Shown here piece by piece: positions 57,543-64,000 of a stretch of DNA of 64,000 nucleotides. The translations under genes and the position numbers were made by a program. The notes under the pieces were generated by a model. That model ran no database searches and was not told the origin of the DNA. It was given only the letters and a program-made list of their open reading frames with translations. How positions within the stretch are numbered: position 1 is the stretch's first letter; each line of letters starts with the position of its first letter. Origin of the DNA: Gordionus sp. m RMFG-2023. Its lineage: Eukaryota > Nematomorpha > Gordioida > Chordodea > Parachordodidae. The stretch lies in the NCBI RefSeq assembly GCF_954871325.1, contig NC_088775.1:88885561-88949560 (forward strand), in the 5' to 3' direction.

Positions 57543-60314
57543 ATGGTTAACTCTTGTTGTCAAGTATGCTTAAAAATAGTTTCGCTTAATTTAAATGGCG
57601 TGTTTAGGAAACATGGTTCACCCGCGTGCCACAATTCTGGAAAATTTCCCCTCTCTTACGGCCCAGATCCTTTAATTAACGCTCCTCACTCGTATGACCC
57701 CATTCCACCATGTTCCTCAAGCTCTGTTGATTTATTCCTTAATTCGCATAAGCCCCCTGTTCTTTCTAGGATCCCTATAGCCGCCCGAGAGTCTATCTCT
57801 AGGTTCCTCATGTCACTTATAAATAATTTGAATTCGGATTTCTCCTCACTACCATTATGGTTAGACCTGGTTAGTTTTTGTTTTCGAGTCCTAGTTAAAC
57901 CCAAAAATAAAATAAATAACTTATCTGCCTTAATTAAGGAAAAAGTTTCCAATTTTGGAAATACAATTATCGATGAATTTTCTCCTTCGTACGCTTTAAA
58001 CCCCAACTCCTTCCGTCACAAATTGATCTCTGAAAAATTAGATCTTGGAGATATTAGCGGTGCGGCCCGAATATTGTCTTCCGATGACTCTATTTCACCT
58101 ATCAACGTTACCATATTTAAACAACTACTTGAAAAACATCCACGAGCGTCCCCTTTTAACATCCACCCGCATGCCTCCTCCCCTATTCCCTTTACCTGTG
58201 ACGAAGTACTTAAGTGCTTAAAGTCCTTTAAAAAAGGGACGACAGGGGGGTTGGACGGCTTCAGACCTGGTTTCTTTGTGGAGTTAATTCAATGCCCTGA
58301 TAGTGGCTTCATTGACCCTTTGTTGAAAGCATTAACCGAACTGTGCAATAATATCCTCGTACGCGAAGTTCCCCTTTGCATTCGTCCTATTATTTTTGGC
58401 GCCCGTCTTGTCTCCCTGACCAAACCGGATGGCGGCGTTAGACCCATAGCCATAGGGTCATTCTTTCGTCGCTTAGTCGCCAAGGCTATCGTAAATAGGA
58501 TTCGGCCTAAGGCTAGTTCCTTCTTATTTCCTTCACAGTTAGGATTTGGAGTGAGAGGTGGGTGTGAAGTGGCCTCACATGTTGCGCGTATTTTTATAAA
58601 TACTGAGGCCGATAAGGTTTTCTGCAAGTTAGACTTCAGAAATGCCTTCAACACCATCCATAGGAGGGCATTCTTACCATCTTTTTTACACCATTTCCCA
58701 AAATATGGGAATTTCCTTAATTCCTGTTATGGATTCCCTTCGTTACTCAAATTCGGGGAATTTTCCATATCCTCCGAAGAGGGGATACAGCAAGGTGATC
58801 CTCTAGGCCCTCTGCTCTTTACTATAGGGATTCATGATTTGATCAAAAATTTAAAGACTAATTTCCAATTAGACCTTAATTTATGGTATCTCGACGATGG
58901 CTCTTTTGGCGGTTCTTTATCCAATGTTATGTCGGCCATAGAGTACGTTGAAATGGAAGCTTCGAAAATTGGTCTTTCCCTAAATAGGAAAAAGTGTGAA
59001 ATTTCCTCCCTCAACAATAAGGATTTTATTCCTCCCTTAGATTTTACAATCATTCCGCACGAGGAACTCTGTCTTTTGGGTTCCCCTATTGGTTTTTCAA
59101 CCTCCTTTTGTCAAAAAACTTTTGACGATTTGATCCATTCCCTTTCCAATTCACTCAAGAATCTTCCTCATCTCCCCAAGCATCAGTTCTTCTTTCTCAC
59201 CAAAAAATGTCTTTTTCTACCTAAATTCTTACATTTATTTAAATCTTCCCCCGTTTTCCAGTACAATACTCTCCTTAAGGTCTTCGAATTAAAATTTAAA
59301 CATTTTATCGAATCCCTTTTAGGCTTAAATTTTTCCGATTTCAATTGGTCCCTCGCCTCTATGCCCGCTTACCAGGGTGGACTGGGATTGTTACCCCCCT
59401 TCCTTATGGCAATTGCGTGTTTTCTTTCATCTCGAATATCCTTCGCCGATTCCATTTCCTCGCTTATCGAGTTGGACGATCCCCTTCTATCTTCAGCTAA
59501 ACAAGAGTGGCTTACTCTAATCACCCAAGGCTCCGAGCAGCCAATTTCCTGCCATCTAAAGAGCTTCCTGGTCCCTATGCTCCAATGCTCGTTTGAAAAA
59601 CTTTGTATGTATCCTGAGCTAACTAACCTTCAACTGCTCAGAAACGCAAAAAAAAACTCTAACGGCCATGAATGGCTAGACGCGATTCCGAGTGGTAAAA
59701 AGGAAACGTTACTCACAGACGATGAGTTTCAAACTGCCATTGGCCATAGGCTTGGTTGCCTTATCCCTTCTGTGGACACCTGTGCCGCCTGTCACAAACA
59801 GGTTGATCCTTTCTCTAGACATTGTTTCTCGTGCCTCAAAGTCAGTGGCCGTTTCCTGAGGCACGACAACCTTAATAGGTTAATCGGCAAAGCCTTGATT
59901 TCGGCCGGTTTCCCCAATAGCTTGGAGCCATTGGGTCTCCTAAATGCTGACGGTAAGCGCCCTGACGGCATGTCTTTAACGTCTTGGCACGGCGGCAAAA
60001 GACTTGTCTGGGACGTCTCTTGTGTTACCTCCTTTCCGGCTAACGGAAATACCGACTCCTTGGAACTACAAGAAACCAATAAGTTTAATAAATATAGATT
60101 CCTCCCTAACTCTTTTTTATTTATTCCCCTTATTTTTAGCGTCCTTGGAAACCCCGGTCCCCAATCCCTAAAGTTCTTAAATCAATTGGGTAGAAGAATT
60201 TCGTTAAGGACAGGGGTCAAAAACGAGTCCCTATCTCTTAAACAAAAAGTCCAATTTGAAATCCTAAAGGGGAACTACAAATGTTTCTTCGAAACACTCC
60301 CATTTCCCTCCTAG
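57543..60314 (+). CDS. intact non-LTR-type reverse transcriptase with C-terminal restriction-like endonuclease motif
   Basis: A 923-codon frame from the ATG at 57543. Residues 6-29 form a zinc-finger-like C-x2-C-x14-H-x4-C near the N-terminus. The reverse transcriptase follows: GGVRPIAIGSFFRRLVAKAI near 297, FCKLDFRNAFN near 362 (motif A), QQGDPLGPLLF near 415 (motif B) and WYLDDGS near 447 (motif C, catalytic DD), then a long thumb region. At 747-764 there is C-x2-C-x9-H-x3-C (CAACHKQVDPFSRHCFSC). After it come RHDNLN, EP, DGKRPDG (near 804) and LVWDVSCV (near 823), the PD-(D/E)XK-type layout seen in R2-like elements. All key residues are present, so it may be recently active. GC is higher than the surroundings. 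Broken relatives lie at 35822-38275 and 46260-46440. Flanking ends of the element were not defined. Confidence 0.85.
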   Translation: MVNSCCQVCLKIVSLNLNGVFRKHGSPACHNSGKFPLSYGPDPLINAPHSYDPIPPCSSSSVDLFLNSHKPPVLSRIPIAARESISRFLMSLINNLNSDFSSLPLWLDLVSFCFRVLVKPKNKINNLSALIKEKVSNFGNTIIDEFSPSYALNPNSFRHKLISEKLDLGDISGAARILSSDDSISPINVTIFKQLLEKHPRASPFNIHPHASSPIPFTCDEVLKCLKSFKKGTTGGLDGFRPGFFVELIQCPDSGFIDPLLKALTELCNNILVREVPLCIRPIIFGARLVSLTKPDGGVRPIAIGSFFRRLVAKAIVNRIRPKASSFLFPSQLGFGVRGGCEVASHVARIFINTEADKVFCKLDFRNAFNTIHRRAFLPSFLHHFPKYGNFLNSCYGFPSLLKFGEFSISSEEGIQQGDPLGPLLFTIGIHDLIKNLKTNFQLDLNLWYLDDGSFGGSLSNVMSAIEYVEMEASKIGLSLNRKKCEISSLNNKDFIPPLDFTIIPHEELCLLGSPIGFSTSFCQKTFDDLIHSLSNSLKNLPHLPKHQFFFLTKKCLFLPKFLHLFKSSPVFQYNTLLKVFELKFKHFIESLLGLNFSDFNWSLASMPAYQGGLGLLPPFLMAIACFLSSRISFADSISSLIELDDPLLSSAKQEWLTLITQGSEQPISCHLKSFLVPMLQCSFEKLCMYPELTNLQLLRNAKKNSNGHEWLDAIPSGKKETLLTDDEFQTAIGHRLGCLIPSVDTCAACHKQVDPFSRHCFSCLKVSGRFLRHDNLNRLIGKALISAGFPNSLEPLGLLNADGKRPDGMSLTSWHGGKRLVWDVSCVTSFPANGNTDSLELQETNKFNKYRFLPNSFLFIPLIFSVLGNPGPQSLKFLNQLGRRISLRTGVKNESLSLKQKVQFEILKGNYKCFFETLPFPS

Positions 60315-60597
60315 TTTATCAAATATAGTCATTGTTAATTTTATATATATTTTGCATCGCAACTATAATATAATATATATTATATTTTTTTTTGAAATAT
60401 GTATTATTATTTTCTTTTCGTCTATTTTTATGTAATATTATTATAATATTTTTATCATTATTAATTAAAAAAAATTTGTGAAAAATAATTATTTGCTATT
60501 TTTACTTCTAAAATAAATTGTTTTCATTGAAAAATTATTATAAAAATTTTTTATCTTCTTATATATTATTTTTGTAAAATTTTATCTACATTATATA
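60315..60597. other. 3' region of the RT element
   Basis: AT-rich to the start of the hAT element. No poly-A tail or target duplication could be assigned, so the 3' end of the retroelement is unknown. Confidence 0.4.
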
Positions 60598-60888
60598 TAG
60601 ACCTGTGCGCCGCCGGCAATTTTATTAACGCCGGAACAGCCGCCGATTGAGATCAGCGGCGTGAGCCGGCTAGCCGCCGATTTTTCTTATGGCGGCGGCG
60701 CGGCGTGTATAATATTTAGAATGTTGTTTAATTATATTTATATATTAAATTATTATTATTTAAATTTGAATATTATCATTAATATAATAAAACATGAATT
60801 GTATTCTATTGCTTTATATAATAGAATAGTGTATATCATTTACATTCATTCATACACCATATTCATTTCGGCTATATTAATTATTTTT

Positions 60889-63405
60889 ATGGATTTGCGC
60901 GTTTTAAACCACCCTATATACAATTATGAAATAACAACTCTCTCTACTAATCAAAAATCAAGTTATGTGTGGAAGTACTTTGGAAATCTTATTTTGAAGA
61001 ATGAGAATAAGAAAAGCACGATAATGCCTGATTATATTTATTGTGAACCTTGTTTAAAATTGGGGAAAAAAGATGAGGAAGATTCGGATAAAAATAATCC
61101 ATTTTCACAGTAGTTTATTTTAATTTTAGACTTATATATATATATAATTTATATATTAGTTATGATATCAAATGTTAGAGCAAAAATATAAGTACGAGTA
61201 ACCTTTCTCGTCACTTACTAAATTTGCATAAAATATCAGAAAAAACTAATAATAATAAATCCATTCAAACTCTAAAAATGTTTCTAAAGCCAACGCCAAC
61301 ATGTAGCAAGAATATAAAAGATAAAAAATGGCTCTTAGGTTAGTATTAATGTTAATATTTATTTTAAATTTTTAACTGGTTTGTTAAATTAATTTTATTA
61401 AGCTCTATTTGTTCAAAACAACTAAATTTTTTAGTTTGTTTTGTCAGCTCTTATTTTGAGAACTTTTTAATGTACAAACTTAATATATAATTTATTAAAA
61501 TAATTATGTAAAACTTTAAAACAACTAAATTTTTAGTTTGTTTATTGTCAGCTCTATTTTGAGATCCAATGCATAATTATGTATAATTTAAATTAATAAA
61601 ATAATTATGTAAAACTTTAAAACAACTAAATTTTTAGTTTGTTTATTGTCAGCTCTATTTTGAGATCTTTTTAATGTATAAACTTAATATATAATTTATT
61701 AAAATAATTATGTAAAACTTTAAAACAACTAAATTTTTAGTTTGTTTATTGTCAGCTCTATTTTGAGATCCAATGCATAAATTTCTATGTATAATTTAAA
61801 TTAATAAAATAATTATGTAAAACTTTAAAACAACTAAATTTTTAGTTTGTTTATTGTCAGCTCTATTTTGAGATCTTTTTAATGTATAAACTTAATATAT
61901 AATTTATTAAAATAATTATGTAAAACTTTAAAACAACTAAATTTTTAGTTTGTTTATTGTCAGCTCTATTTTAAGATCCTTTAAATGCATAATTTAAATT
62001 TATTAAAATAATTATGTAAAACTTTAAAACAACTAATTTTTTAGTTTGTTAATTGTCAGCTCTATTTTGAGATCCTTTTAATGCATAAACTTAATGTATA
62101 ATGTATAATTTAAAATTAAAATAATTATGTAAAACTTTAAAACAACTTTTTAGTTTGTTTATTGTCAGCTCTATTTTGAGATCTTTTTAATGAGTAAACT
62201 AAAAATATATTTTATTAAATTATGTAAAACTTTATTTTGAAAGTTCAAAACTAAATCAAATTTTTTATTTGTTTCTCTTTTTTAAATATCTTTTTTCTAA
62301 TAGGGCGAAATTATGTTTTGATGTGCTGCTTAGATTTATTGCCATTTGATTCTATAAGCAATAATGGGATGACAGATTTTCTAAAGGTTTAAAATTTAAA
62401 TAAAATGATTATTAAAAAATAAACTGCCTAAAAAAATAGAAATATAAGATAATTGATTCCTCATCAGAATTGCCTAATAGGACAACTATTAGTCGGGGAG
62501 CACTTGATGATGTTTATTGTTCTATAAAGGCACATGTTTTAAACCTGATTGATGCTGGTCCAAAATTCTGTTCCATTACTTTTGATTTATGGACCGATCA
62601 TTTCAAGCGGCGAAATTATATTACATTTAGTCTTCATCATTTAGATGATATGCCGTATTAATTCCATTCCGAGAGTCGGTGGAATTTCTTTCCTCCCAAA
62701 AGGGATCGACTATAAATCTAGGGTTATTATTTCGCAATGAAATAGAAACCCACATACAGATCAATATATCTGATTCCTCAGATATTATTTGTTTAAAAGA
62801 AAATATGCAAAAAAAGCTTGACCATAGGTTTCCCATTACTGAACTTCAAGTTATTTTATATTTTTATTAATAAAATTATATTTTGAACATTAGATATTAG
62901 CGACTCTCCTTGATCCCAGATTTCAAAATCTGAAAATTGTGTCAGAATATTTAAATTCAAATTCTACTATTCATTGCAATTTTTAACAAGACATTTAAAA
63001 CTTTTAGAAAATGATAAAAATGCACAAAGTGAAATCCAAGTTGAAGATAATGGGGAGACTTCCAGTTCTTATATCGCCAAAATAACTCGTAAACATTCCA
63101 TTCCAGGCAGTGATTATAACAATATAAGTAATTTAGAACAAGAATGCCATATTTTGCTAAGCCAAAATAATATCCCAGAAGAGGATGCATTAACCTTTTG
63201 GAAGAAAAAGCAACTGGAACTTCCTAGGCTTACTAATTTAGCTAGGAAGGTTCTTTGTATACCTGCAACCAGTACACCCAGCGAAAGAATTTTTTCCATT
63301 GCTGGATTAATACTCAATGCAAAAAGGACTTCTTTATGTCCCACTAATCTTGATAAAATTCTATTTATTCATGATAATTATAATTTAGCTAAATCTGAAT
63401 TCTGA
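60889..63405 (+). pseudogene. hAT transposase with BED zinc finger (exons, probably inactive)
   Basis: The ATG at 60889 begins MDLRVLNHPIYNYEITTLST. SSYVWKYFGNL and YCEPC start a BED finger that resumes after a short intron as STSNLSRHLLNLH (61193-61233; C-x2-C...H-x4-H). The exon ends KDKKWLLG at about 61338. After a repeat-filled intron it resumes RNYVLMCCLDLLPFDSISNN (about 62305), then NRTTISRGALDDVYCSIKAH and SITFDLWTDHFKRRNYITFS (62470-62661). A stop or shift follows at LHHLDDMPY. The last frame (62974-63405) holds LPRLTNLARKVLCIPATSTP followed by SERIFSIAGLILNAKRT. The first splice junction is not clean and the middle is broken, so it looks defective. Confidence 0.75.
61405..62260. repeat. 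~8 tandem ~105-bp repeats in an intron of the hAT gene
   Basis: Units contain TAATTATGTAAAACTTTAAA, ACAACTAAATTTTTAGTTTG and TTTATTGTCAGCTCTATTTT followed by GAGATC. Two alternating unit types differ after GAGATC (CAATGCATAA or TTTTTAATGTATAA). AACTAAATTTTTAGTT is a small palindrome in each unit. The array lies wholly between transposase exons, so it is carried by the transposon. Confidence 0.9.
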
Positions 63406-63738
63406 TTTATTATATTTCTTACTTAATATTTTGTTTGCATTCCAAATATATATTTGTTATAATAAAAATCAATAGAATATTACTAATATGTGTTGTTTAT
63501 GTGACTCTGATCTGAGTGAAAATGCAATTCCTTAGTCTATTTCTGAGAATGAGAAAATACATGAATTTAAATTGAAGTGAGACAGTAAATAATTTAAGAA
63601 ATAAACTATGTTAACAATGTGTTAGAAAAGAGCGCCAAATTATAAAAAAATGTAATACATTTCGGCGCGCCTCCGAACGCCGATAAAAATTTTTAAAAAA
63701 ACCGCCGCCGTCAATTGAGACATCGGCGCACAGGTCTA

Positions 63739-64000
63739 ATTATATATAGGAAAATAAATTATTATAAAAAGTTCTCATCTTATAATATATTATTTTTGTA
63801 TAATTGTATTTATATTAGATATAGGAAATATGTATATATAATATTTAGTTATTTAAGTAACGAGTAATTTTTTACTTTATAAATAGCCATTTATGCGCGT
63901 TCTTTTTTTTGGCGTAATGAGTTAACAAAAATCCCATGTGTTGAAAAATATCCTGTATCGCTTCATTTTTGTGTTTTTCTGAAGCCTTTAGGCAATGCCT
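63739..64000. other. AT-rich right edge, no gene
   Basis: Only a TAACGAGTAATTTTTTACTT word and simple A/T sequence are visible before the window ends. Confidence 0.4.

Larger units (their letters stand above)
60598..63738 (+). mobile_element. hAT family E, near full-length copy
   Basis: Ends TAGACCTGTGCGCCGCCGGC and TCGGCGCACAGGTCTA, with perfect 8-bp target duplication ATTATATA (60590-60597, 63739-63746). GC-rich inverted subterminal regions (60603-60700, 63660-63730) stand out from the AT-rich background. It encodes a hAT transposase in exons with a BED-type zinc finger, a DLLPFDSISNNG block, an FDLWTD block and the C-terminal dimerisation block. The 3141-bp length is typical. A shortened relative is at 41061-42786. 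Confidence 0.9.

Noticed and set aside
57686-60079. Several minus-strand frames of 70-120 codons
   Set aside because: They are shadows of the reverse transcriptase gene on the other strand.
60661-60888. N-terminal extension of the hAT first exon
   Set aside because: It opens with GTG in the GC-rich terminal repeat and is low-complexity. The ATG at 60889 directly precedes the BED finger.

Overview
This is AT-rich eukaryotic DNA with short exons, GT-AG introns and many transposon relics. Antistasin-type domain arrays, hAT and non-LTR elements and a diverged 18S rDNA 3' fragment fit an animal, most plausibly a cnidarian. A myxozoan-like parasite is possible, but this is inference, because no search was run.

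Layout. 1-5347: intergenic DNA with miniature inverted-repeat elements. 5348-12033 (minus): a secreted protein built from one-exon antistasin-like domains. All internal exons are phase 1, and they are interleaved with at least a dozen decayed exon copies and one inverted segment. 12774-13547: nested miniature elements. 15446-20069, 30297-34692 and 49625-52830 (plus): three paralogs of an unrecognised secreted cysteine-rich protein whose third exon carries a granulin-like half motif. Copies 1 and 2 are intact 169-residue reading frames inside a segmental duplication. Copy 3 lacks a visible first exon and has an in-frame stop. 20721-20867: 18S rDNA fragment. 22134-24831: non-LTR relic inside a miniature element. 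25380-27169: Ty3-like integrase relic and an opposed zinc-knuckle ORF. 31424-32391: hAT derivative with a perfect 8-bp target duplication; its empty site survives in paralog copy 1. 35416-40966: a 5.55-kb element with terminal inverted clusters of a TCGCGAA motif. It carries a broken reverse transcriptase and a 2.26-kb palindrome made of fourteen ~115-bp units. 41061-42786 and 60598-63738: two members of one hAT family, both with 8-bp target duplications. 47298-47700: tRNA-derived SINE. 57543-60314: an intact 923-codon reverse transcriptase with a C-terminal restriction-like nuclease motif.

How the parts relate. The two host gene families both encode secreted cysteine-rich proteins and both grow by duplication, of exons in one and of whole genes in the other. 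The mobile elements date these events: several insertions are present in only one of the two duplicated cysteine-rich genes. The reverse transcriptase family appears three times: intact at 57.5 kb, broken at 35.8 kb and as a short fragment at 46.3 kb. Exon structures were read by eye from splice signals, phase and paralog comparison, with no transcript support.
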